From NCBI GenBank assembly GCA_903925445.1, contig CAIYFE010000151.1, forward strand, positions 1-5,537: DNA of 5,537 nt, read 5' to 3'. The DNA is from an uncultured Burkholderiales bacterium. Its GTDB lineage: Bacteria > Pseudomonadota > Gammaproteobacteria > Burkholderiales > Burkholderiaceae_C. Within the stretch, counting starts at the first letter, position 1, and each line of letters starts with the position of its first letter. The notes beneath the pieces are model-generated. The model did no database searches, had not been told where the DNA came from, and saw only the letters and a list, made by a program, of their open reading frames with translations. Below are positions 1-5,537 of the stretch, piece after piece. Position numbers and translations under genes: made by a program.

Positions 1-645
1 CATCACCGACGCGATGAAAGGAATGATCATGATCGCCAAGATAATGCCGGCCGACAAAATGCCAATCCCCACAGGTGGACCAGACACCATCGCGCCAAGA
101 TAAGGCACGCCAGTCAACAACTTTTGCAAAGGAATTTGCACATAAGTCGACAAAATGGGACCAAAGACAAGCAAGCCCCACATGCCATAAACAATCGACG
201 GAATCGCCGCAAGCAACTCAATGGCTGTGCCCAGCGGGCGTTTGAGCCAAGCGGGCGACAACTCTGTCAAAAACAAAGCAATACCAAAACTGACAGGCAC
301 CGCAATCAACAATGCGATCAGCGACGTGGTCAAGGTGCCGTAAATCATCACCAACCCACCGAAGTCGTTTTTGACAGGATCCCACACGGTGCGGGTTAAG
401 AAACCCAAGCCGTAAGCGTGAATGGCAGGCCAAGCGCCATGCACCAACGAGAGCAAAATCCCAAACAACAAAGCAAGCGTCAAACACGCCGCAGCCAACG
501 CAGCCCATCCAAACAGGCGATCAATGAAAGCGCCTAACTTCAAATTGGCGGGAGCAGAAGGCTGTGACATGTTTTGGCTCGAACTTCCGAGGTTAGATTC
601 ATCCAACAAAGAGCTAGCATGGCTCGAATAACTGTGGCTGGACAT
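1..645 (-). CDS. pstC: Phosphate ABC transporter permease PstC (partial, 3' end cut by window edge)
   Basis: PstC is one of the two inner-membrane permease subunits of the PstSCAB high-affinity phosphate importer; with PstA it forms the channel through which phosphate delivered by PstS passes, driven by the PstB ATPase. My translation of the open minus frame gives 215 residues without a stop. Residues 98-165 (IYGTLTTSLIALLIAVPVSF, FLTELSPAWLKRPLG, IELLAAIPSIVYGMWGL) and 192-215 (GIGILSAGIILAIMIIPF) closely resemble E. coli PstC as I know it. Hydrophobic segments lie near 46-68, 97-125, 140-162 and 195-212. The EAA cytoplasmic loop and the last helices, roughly 105-110 residues, lie beyond the edge. 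An in-frame TAG stands just before the ATG at 645, so this is the longest start, 33 bases after pstS. An in-frame ATG at 570 gives an N-terminus closer in length to E. coli; neither has a strong ribosome binding site. The family call is firm, the start is not. Confidence 0.95.
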   Translation of the reverse strand, partial: MSSHSYSSHASSLLDESNLGSSSQNMSQPSAPANLKLGAFIDRLFGWAALAAACLTLALLFGILLSLVHGAWPAIHAYGLGFLTRTVWDPVKNDFGGLVMIYGTLTTSLIALLIAVPVSFGIALFLTELSPAWLKRPLGTAIELLAAIPSIVYGMWGLLVFGPILSTYVQIPLQKLLTGVPYLGAMVSGPPVGIGILSAGIILAIMIIPFIASVM

Positions 646-678
646 GGTCTAGCGCTTCATCTGGTGAATGTTGATGGA

Positions 679-1722
679 TCAGTAAGCGATGGACTTGCCA
701 GCGCCGTCTTTGATTTGACCCCAAGATTTGCGGATCACATCTTTGACTTTGTCAGGCATGGGCACGTAGTCCAAATCGTCAGCTGTTTTGTCGCCGTTTT
801 TGTAAGCCCAGTCGAAGAACTTCAGAGCGGCAGAGCCGTTCTCAGGCTTGTCTTGCACTTTGTGCATCAAGATGAAAGTAGCACCGGTGAGAGGCCAAGA
901 GTCTTTACCTGCTTGGTTGGTCAACACTTGGTAAAAGCTTTTGGTCCAGTCCGCACCCGCAGCAGCAGCTTTGAAGGCCGTGTCATCGGGCGAAACAAAG
1001 TTGCCGGCTGAGTTTTTCAACTGAGCGTAGACCATTTTGTTTTGCTTCACGTAAGCGTATTCGACGTAGCCAATCGAGTTGGGCAAGCGGGTCACAAAAG
1101 CGGCCACGCCTTCGTTGCCTTTACCACCGGCACCTGTGGGCCAGTTGACTGCCGTGCCGTCACCGACTTTTTCTTTCCACTCTGCATTGACTTTGCTCAA
1201 GTAGTTGGTGAACAAGAATGTGGTGCCAGAACCGTCTGAGCGGCGAACCACAGAAATCGCGTCATCGGGCAATTTCACGCTGGGGTTCAAGGCTTTGACG
1301 GCGGGGTCTGACCATTTGGTGATCTTGCCCAAGTAGATGTCCGCGATGAGTTCACCGGTCAACTTGAGTTGACCAGGCGCCACACCAGCAATGTTGACCA
1401 CGGGCACCACACCGCCAATCACGGTTGGGAATTGGAGTTGATTTTTTTGCGCCAAATCTTCATCTTTGAGCGGCATGTCCGAAGCGCCAAAGTCAACTGT
1501 TTTCGCATCGATTTGCTTGATACCAGCGCCTGAGCCCACCGATTGATAATTCACTTTGCGACCTGTCGCTTTGTTGTACTCAGCTGCCCACTTGCTGTAG
1601 ATGGGTGCTGGAAAGCTCGCGCCAGCGCCGGTGATGTCTTGCGCCAAAACGCTTTGACCCGCAAACAAGCCCAATGTCAAGGCCGAGGCGGTCAACAATG
1701 AGTGAATCGATACTTTTTTCAT
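679..1722 (-). CDS. pstS: Periplasmic phosphate-binding protein PstS
   Basis: PstS captures inorganic phosphate in the periplasm and hands it to the PstCA permease. The 347-residue length matches the family (E. coli 346). Residues 1-27 are a Sec signal peptide: KK, a hydrophobic core, then SVLA before QD, a type I signal peptidase site. No lipobox cysteine is present, so a soluble periplasmic protein is expected. Phosphate-binding motifs are in order: GAGASFPAP (32-40), SVGSGAG (61-67), DFGASDMPL (77-85) and RSDGSGT (161-167). By comparison with E. coli PstS, likely ligands are Ser36/Phe37, Ser64, Asp82, Arg161, Ser165, Gly166 and Thr167. GNEGVAAFV (202-210) and SIGYVEYAY (216-224) are also typical. 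The ATG at 1722 is supported by the signal peptide and by AAGGA six bases upstream. It is the first gene after a Pho box, so phosphate-starvation induction is inferred; pstC follows. Nothing appears damaged. Confidence 0.98.
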   Translation of the reverse strand: MKKVSIHSLLTASALTLGLFAGQSVLAQDITGAGASFPAPIYSKWAAEYNKATGRKVNYQSVGSGAGIKQIDAKTVDFGASDMPLKDEDLAQKNQLQFPTVIGGVVPVVNIAGVAPGQLKLTGELIADIYLGKITKWSDPAVKALNPSVKLPDDAISVVRRSDGSGTTFLFTNYLSKVNAEWKEKVGDGTAVNWPTGAGGKGNEGVAAFVTRLPNSIGYVEYAYVKQNKMVYAQLKNSAGNFVSPDDTAFKAAAAGADWTKSFYQVLTNQAGKDSWPLTGATFILMHKVQDKPENGSAALKFFDWAYKNGDKTADDLDYVPMPDKVKDVIRKSWGQIKDGAGKSIAY

Positions 1723-1728
1723 GCAACA

Positions 1729-1733
1729 TCCTT
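1729..1733 (-). promoter_or_regulatory. Ribosome binding site of pstS
   Basis: AAGGA read on the minus strand, six bases before the ATG of pstS. It is the clearest Shine-Dalgarno site in the window, which fits the high output usually needed for a periplasmic binding protein, and it fixes the pstS start. Confidence 0.8.
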
Positions 1734-1751
1734 AAGGAAAGAAGAATCCTC

Positions 1752-1757
1752 ACTGTA
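1752..1757 (-). promoter_or_regulatory. Putative -10 element of the pstS promoter
   Basis: TACAGT on the minus strand matches the sigma-70 -10 consensus TATAAT at four of six positions. It lies exactly ten bases downstream of the 18-base Pho box at 1768-1785, the spacing known for PhoB-activated promoters, where the Pho box takes the place of the -35 element. Transcription would be expected to begin near 1745, leaving a leader of roughly 20-25 bases before pstS. This is inferred from pattern and spacing only. Confidence 0.55.
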
Positions 1758-1785
1758 TGAAAGGAATGTGACAAGGTCGTGACAC
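1757..1785 (-). promoter_or_regulatory. Pho box (PhoB binding site) upstream of pstS
   Basis: On the minus strand three seven-base half-sites recur every 11 bases: GTGTCAC (1779-1785), TTGTCAC (1768-1774) and CTTTCAT (1757-1763), separated by the four-base spacers GACC and ATTC. The known PhoB site is two CTGTCA(T/C)-like direct repeats with a four-base spacer, so the first pair (1768-1785) is a near-consensus box. The third repeat overlaps the putative -10 element by one base and may be chance. The position directly before pstS, a classical Pho regulon target, supports the call. Confidence 0.8.
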
Positions 1786-1809
1786 TCGAGCTTTTTTGTA
1801 CTGTAAATC

Positions 1810-3141
1810 TTATGGTTTCAGTGTTTCTGCAATTTTTTCGGCCAATTCTCTGGCGACTTGTTCGTCTTGCGCTTCGACCATGACACGCACCAAAGGCTCG
1901 GTCCCACTGGCTCGGATCAGCACGCGGCCGGTTTGACCTAATTGAGCTTGGACTTCTTTTGTTGCGGCTTGGAGTTTTGGATTGTTTTGCCAATCTTGTC
2001 CGGCTTGCAAGCGCACATTGATCAACACTTGGGGAAACAAAGCCACTTGACTGAGCAACTCAGACATGGTGCGTTCGCTGCGAACACAGGCTTGCAAAAC
2101 TTGCAATGCACTGATCAAACCGTCACCTGTGGTGTGTTTGTCCAAAGCCAGCAAATGGCCTGACCCCTCTCCGCCGAGCAACCAACCTCGCTGTTCAAGT
2201 TGCTCCAGCACATAACGGTCTCCTACTTTGGCACGGACAAATTCGACGCCACGTTTTTTCAAAGCGACCTCAACCGCCATGTTGGTCATCAACGTGCCCA
2301 CCACACCGGGCACCACTTCATCGTTGCCCAATCGGTCATCGGCCATGAGGTAGAGCAACTCGTCCCCGTTGAACAAGCGACCCTGCGCATCCACCATTTG
2401 AAGTCGATCGGCGTCACCGTCCAGAGCAACGCCAAAATCTGCTTGATGCGTCTTGACCGCTTGCACCAAGGCTTCGGGGTGTGTCGCGCCAACGCCTTGG
2501 TTGATGTTCAGCCCGTCAGGGCTGCAACCGATGGAAACAACTTCAGCCCCCAACTCATGAAACACCTTTGGTGCAATGTGATAGGCCGCGCCGTTGGCTG
2601 CATCCACCACAATTTTCAAACCTTTGAGGGTCAAGTCATTGGAGAACGTGCTTTTACAAAACTCGATGTAACGCCCCGCGGCATCATCCAAACGCTTGGT
2701 CTTGCCAAGGTTTGCGGAATCAACCCACACAGGCTCATCGTCCAAAGCAGCTTCAACAGCCAACTCCCAAGCGTCGCTGAGTTTGGTGCCTTGAGCGCTG
2801 AAAAACTTGATGCCATTGTCGGCAAACGGGTTGTGACTGGCGCTGATCACCACGCCCAAACTGGCACGTTGCGCACGGGTTAAATACGCCACACCAGGCG
2901 TTGGCAACGGCCCCAACAGCACCACATTCACACCAGCCGAGTTAAAACCAGACTCCAGGGCTGACTCCAACATGTAGCCCGAAATGCGAGTGTCTTTGCC
3001 AATCAACACCGTCGGATGGGCTTCGGTTCGTTTCAGAACACGCCCCACCGCGTGAGCCAAGCGCAAAACAAAATCAGGTGTGATCGGGGCTTGTCCCACC
3101 GTGCCGCGAATGCCATCTGTTCCGAAATATTTACGAGTCAT
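1810..3141 (-). CDS. glmM: Phosphoglucosamine mutase GlmM
   Basis: GlmM converts glucosamine-6-phosphate to glucosamine-1-phosphate in the cytoplasm, the step between GlmS and GlmU on the way to UDP-N-acetylglucosamine for peptidoglycan and lipopolysaccharide. The 443 residues are full length (E. coli 445). Signature parts of the phosphohexomutase superfamily are in order: the start KYFGTDGIRG (4-13); the catalytic phosphoserine loop ISASHNPFADNGIKFF, with Ser102 as the predicted phosphorylated residue; the Mg-binding loop DGDADR (241-246); the sugar-binding loop GGEGSGH (323-329); and the C-terminal phosphate-binding loop RASGTEPLVRVM (410-421). These place it in GlmM rather than the PMM/PGM branch. 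The ATG at 3141 is set by the conserved N-terminus. It begins 12 bases after folP in an A-rich spacer without a visible Shine-Dalgarno site, so cotranscription and perhaps translational coupling with folP are inferred. No terminator follows it before pstS. Confidence 0.98.
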   Translation of the reverse strand: MTRKYFGTDGIRGTVGQAPITPDFVLRLAHAVGRVLKRTEAHPTVLIGKDTRISGYMLESALESGFNSAGVNVVLLGPLPTPGVAYLTRAQRASLGVVISASHNPFADNGIKFFSAQGTKLSDAWELAVEAALDDEPVWVDSANLGKTKRLDDAAGRYIEFCKSTFSNDLTLKGLKIVVDAANGAAYHIAPKVFHELGAEVVSIGCSPDGLNINQGVGATHPEALVQAVKTHQADFGVALDGDADRLQMVDAQGRLFNGDELLYLMADDRLGNDEVVPGVVGTLMTNMAVEVALKKRGVEFVRAKVGDRYVLEQLEQRGWLLGGEGSGHLLALDKHTTGDGLISALQVLQACVRSERTMSELLSQVALFPQVLINVRLQAGQDWQNNPKLQAATKEVQAQLGQTGRVLIRASGTEPLVRVMVEAQDEQVARELAEKIAETLKP

Positions 3142-3153
3142 GTTTTTTGATTT

Positions 3154-4008
3154 TTAAAAGCTATTGCTCGATTGTGACAAATTTGCGCTCTTGAGCGCCT
3201 GCCAGACCTTGAGGGCTTGGCAGGTTTCTTTGACATCATGAACGCGAAGCACATGCGCGCCTCGCTCAGCAGCCAAGACTGCGGCGGTCACGCTCGGAAT
3301 CAAACGTTCATGTACTTCGCAGCCTGTCACCACGCCCAAGGATGATTTGCGAGACCAGCCGGCCAAAACAGGGAATCCCAAATCGGCTATTTGTTGCTGT
3401 TGCGCAAGTAATGTGAAATTCTGATTCACCGTTTTGCCAAAACCATAACCAGGATCCAAACAAATCCGAGAAGCGTTCACGCCAGCCGACACCAACCAAG
3501 CCGCTTGAGTTTGCAAAAAATGCTGCACTTGCAGCGTGACATCGCCTTGCATCGGCGAACTTTGCATGGTGATGGGTTCGCCATGCATGTGCATCGTGCA
3601 CAAACCGCAATTGGGGTGCGCAGCCACGACTTGAAGGCTACCAAGTTGTCGAAATCCCCAAATGTCATTGAGGATGTCCGCCCCCGCGTCCAATGCTGCT
3701 TGCATCACTTGCGGTTTGTAAGTGTCAACCGAAATCGCGACCCCCATCGAAGACGCGGCCTGAATGACAGGAATCAAGCGCTCCAACTCCAACTCAACAC
3801 CCACAGGCGTTGCCCCCGGGCGGGTGGACTCTGCGCCAATGTCCAAGATGTCAGCACCGTCCTTGATCAACTGCTCACAATGCGTCAAGGCATCACGTGT
3901 CGCGTGATGTTGTCCACCATCTGAAAAAGAGTCGGGCGTGACATTGACGATGCCCATGACTCGCGGGCGCGAAAGATCAATCTGCCAGCGTGCGGTTTGC
4001 CAAAACAT
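3154..4008 (-). CDS. folP: Dihydropteroate synthase FolP
   Basis: FolP joins 6-hydroxymethyl-7,8-dihydropterin diphosphate to p-aminobenzoate to make 7,8-dihydropteroate in folate synthesis; it is the sulfonamide target. From the ATG at 4008 the protein has 284 residues (E. coli 282) and its key positions fall at or within one of the E. coli numbers: VMGIVNVTPDSFSDGG (17-32, Asn22), DIGAESTRPGA (56-66), VDTYKP (94-99, Asp95), Asn114, DPGYGFGKT (185-193, Asp185), SRKS (219-222, Lys221) and RVHDV (255-259, Arg255, His257). Phe28 and Pro64, positions where substitutions give sulfonamide resistance in E. coli, have the sensitive-type residues. A GTG at 4020 in the same frame would add four residues, but it follows the terminator T-run by four bases and has no ribosome binding site. 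The ATG has only a weak GTGAG seven bases upstream. glmM follows by 12 bases. All catalytic motifs are intact. Confidence 0.97.
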   Translation of the reverse strand: MFWQTARWQIDLSRPRVMGIVNVTPDSFSDGGQHHATRDALTHCEQLIKDGADILDIGAESTRPGATPVGVELELERLIPVIQAASSMGVAISVDTYKPQVMQAALDAGADILNDIWGFRQLGSLQVVAAHPNCGLCTMHMHGEPITMQSSPMQGDVTLQVQHFLQTQAAWLVSAGVNASRICLDPGYGFGKTVNQNFTLLAQQQQIADLGFPVLAGWSRKSSLGVVTGCEVHERLIPSVTAAVLAAERGAHVLRVHDVKETCQALKVWQALKSANLSQSSNSF

Positions 4009-4020
4009 AGGAACACTCAC

Positions 4021-4047
4021 GATGAAAAACGGGGCTTTCGCCCCGTT
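4021..4047 (-). terminator. Intrinsic terminator after ftsH
   Basis: On the minus strand an 8-base-pair stem AACGGGGC / GCCCCGTT (4028-4035 with 4040-4047) closes a GAAA tetraloop, and the 3' arm runs into five consecutive T residues followed by CATC. The hairpin starts 20 bases after the ftsH stop. The T-run is short and there is no comparable T-run on the other strand, so it acts, if at all, in the ftsH direction. It ends immediately before the folP start region, so it also forms the 5' border of folP. Confidence 0.85.
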
Positions 4048-4067
4048 GTGAACACATGCAACTCAGA

Positions 4068-5537
4068 TCAGGCCGCCGAAGGCGAAGGATCTGCCTGCAC
4101 AGCAGGTGTACCACCGCTGTCACCACCCGAGGGCGGAATGCGAGGCGTCCAGTCTTTGGGCGGACGAGGCTCACGACCCGCCATGATGTCGTCAAGTTGC
4201 TCGGTGTCAATGGTCTCCCACTCCAGCAACGCTTTGGCCATGGCGTGCATTTTGTCGGCGTTTTGTTCAATCAAGCGGCGCGCCAAGTTGTACTGCGCGT
4301 CAATGATGCTTCGCACTTCCATGTCCACTTTTTGCATCGTGGCTTCGGACATGTTGGTGGTCTTGGTCACCGAGCGACCCAAAAAGACTTCGCCTTCGTT
4401 TTCGGCGTAAACCATGGGCCCCAAAGCTTCGGTCATGCCGTATCGCATCACCATGTCGCGCGCAATCGATGTGGCGCGTTCAAAATCGTTGCTCGCACCA
4501 GTGGTCATTTGGTTCATGAACACTTCTTCGGCAATACGTCCACCAAACAACATGCTGATTTGATTGAGCATGTAGTCGCGGTCATAGCTGTAACGGTCTT
4601 TTTCAGGCAAGCTCATGGTCACGCCCAAAGCACGACCACGCGGGATGATGGTCACTTTGTGCACAGGATCGCACTTGGGCAACAGCTTGCCAATCAACGC
4701 GTGGCCCGACTCGTGATAAGCCGTGTTGCGACGTTCTTCCTCGGGCATGACCATGCTTTTACGCTCGGGGCCCATCAGAATTTTGTCTTTGGCTTTTTCG
4801 AAATCTTGCATTTCCACCACGCGCGCATTGCGACGCGCAGCCATCAAAGCAGCTTCGTTGCACAAGTTGGCCAAATCAGCGCCGCTCATACCGGGAGTGC
4901 CGCGTGCAATCACGCCGGGATTCACGTCTTGACCAACGGGCACTTTGCGCATGTGAACATTCAAAATTTGCTCACGACCGCGAATATCGGGCAAAGTCAC
5001 GTAGACCTGGCGGTCAAAGCGACCAGGACGTAACAGTGCGGCATCCAAAATATCGGGGCGGTTGGTGGCGGCCACCACAATCACGCCAAGGTTGGTTTCA
5101 AAACCATCCATTTCAACCAGCATTTGGTTGAGCGTTTGTTCACGTTCGTCATTGCCACCGCCCAAGCCTGCACCGCGCTGGCGACCCACTGCGTCGATTT
5201 CATCGATGAAGATGATGCAAGGTGCATTCTTTTTGGCGTTTTCGAACATGTCGCGAACGCGAGCAGCACCCACACCGACAAACATTTCAACAAAGTCCGA
5301 ACCGGAAATGCTAAAGAATGGGACTTTGGCCTCGCCTGCAATGCCTTTGGCCAACAAAGTTTTACCTGTTCCAGGTGGCCCCACCAAGAGCAAGCCTCGC
5401 GGGATGCGTCCACCCAATTTTTGGAATTTTTGCGGGTCTTTCAAGAAGTCGACCACTTCTTTGACTTCTTCTTTGGCTTCATCGCAACCGGCCACATCGG
5501 CAAATGTGACTTGGTTGTTGTTTTCGTCGAGCATGCG
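4068..5537 (-). CDS. ftsH: ATP-dependent zinc metalloprotease FtsH (partial, 5' end cut by window edge)
   Basis: FtsH is a hexameric inner-membrane AAA+ protease that extracts and degrades membrane proteins and short-lived cytoplasmic proteins. The frame is open to the window edge and gives 489 residues; about 150 N-terminal residues, with the two membrane helices and periplasmic domain, are missing. Numbered from the internal Met at 5534, visible parts are: FADVAGCDEAKEEV (11-24), Walker A GPPGTGKT (52-59), pore loop MFVGVG (84-89), Walker B IIFIDEID (107-114), the second region of homology ATNRPDILDAALLRPGRFDR (156-175) with predicted arginine fingers Arg169 and Arg172, the zinc motif HESGH (274-278) with catalytic Glu275, and the third zinc ligand, probably Asp350 in SNDFERAT. 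The protein ends in a Pro/Gly/Ser-rich, probably flexible tail (about 456-488). Its stop is followed by an intrinsic terminator, separating it from folP. ATPase and protease motifs are intact. Confidence 0.98.
   Translation of the reverse strand, partial: RMLDENNNQVTFADVAGCDEAKEEVKEVVDFLKDPQKFQKLGGRIPRGLLLVGPPGTGKTLLAKGIAGEAKVPFFSISGSDFVEMFVGVGAARVRDMFENAKKNAPCIIFIDEIDAVGRQRGAGLGGGNDEREQTLNQMLVEMDGFETNLGVIVVAATNRPDILDAALLRPGRFDRQVYVTLPDIRGREQILNVHMRKVPVGQDVNPGVIARGTPGMSGADLANLCNEAALMAARRNARVVEMQDFEKAKDKILMGPERKSMVMPEEERRNTAYHESGHALIGKLLPKCDPVHKVTIIPRGRALGVTMSLPEKDRYSYDRDYMLNQISMLFGGRIAEEVFMNQMTTGASNDFERATSIARDMVMRYGMTEALGPMVYAENEGEVFLGRSVTKTTNMSEATMQKVDMEVRSIIDAQYNLARRLIEQNADKMHAMAKALLEWETIDTEQLDDIMAGREPRPPKDWTPRIPPSGGDSGGTPAVQADPSPSAA

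Noticed and set aside
124..631. Plus-strand frames of 69 to 91 codons and a minus frame of 96 codons within the pstC region
   Set aside because: The continuous minus frame encodes unmistakable PstC through the whole stretch, so the short alternatives are shadows.
1790..1796. Possible fourth Pho half-site 11 bases upstream of the first
   Set aside because: The minus strand reads AAAAAGC there, which does not resemble CTGTCA(T/C).
1784..1800. CTCGAG palindrome followed by a T-run on the plus strand, considered as a terminator
   Set aside because: The six-base palindrome has no loop and cannot form a terminator stem, and no plus-strand gene ends here.
1580..1993. Minus-strand frame of 137 codons across the glmM-pstS gap
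   Set aside because: It overlaps glmM and pstS in another frame and runs through the Pho promoter. Its Arg/Ser-rich composition is that of an out-of-frame translation.
2200..2883. Open plus-strand frame of 227 codons antisense to glmM
   Set aside because: It is the mirror of the GlmM frame, with no family resemblance and no start signals; coding bias of glmM explains the lack of stops.
4056..5033. Open plus-strand frame of 325 codons antisense to ftsH
   Set aside because: It lies wholly opposite highly conserved FtsH codons. Its His/Phe/Gln-rich translation has no recognisable domain and no ribosome binding site. This is the expected stop-poor shadow of a codon-biased gene.
1..5537. Search for insertion sequences, long repeats, CRISPR arrays, tRNA genes or a novel accessory system
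   Set aside because: Five contiguous, intact or edge-cut housekeeping genes fill the window, and the gaps are 12 to about 90 bases. No repeat array, transposase motif or tRNA-like fold was visible by eye.

Overview
The window looks like a chromosomal housekeeping region from a betaproteobacterium, most likely Burkholderiales and perhaps Comamonadaceae. The basis is the gene order ftsH-folP-glmM followed directly by pstS-pstC, which I know as a conserved Burkholderiales arrangement, together with the protein sequences. The genus cannot be named from the sequence alone. All five genes lie on the minus strand, so transcription runs from high to low coordinates, and coding density is high with no gene-free stretch above about 110 bases.

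In transcription order the layout is as follows. The 3' three quarters of ftsH (membrane AAA+ zinc protease) enters from the right edge and stops at 4068. A compact GAAA-loop intrinsic terminator (4021-4047) follows. Next come folP (dihydropteroate synthase, folate synthesis) and, 12 bases after it, glmM (phosphoglucosamine mutase, peptidoglycan/LPS precursor synthesis). An 87-base gap holds a PhoB-type promoter with 11-base-periodic TGTCAC half-sites, a -10 element and a good ribosome binding site. Then come pstS (periplasmic phosphate-binding protein) and pstC (phosphate permease subunit), which runs off the left edge.

Functionally there are two blocks. ftsH/folP/glmM is a housekeeping cluster in which folP and glmM appear cotranscribed. 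pstS/pstC is the start of a high-affinity phosphate ABC importer operon; pstA, pstB and phoU would be expected to the left of the window. The Pho box predicts that pstSC is induced by phosphate limitation through PhoB. No terminator is visible between glmM and pstS, so some read-through is possible.

I found no mobile element, CRISPR array, tRNA, rRNA or frameshifted gene, and no sign of an undescribed system. The points worth a second look are regulatory: the Pho promoter, the terminator that abuts the folP start, the leader-poor starts of folP and glmM, and the ambiguous, serine-rich start of pstC.
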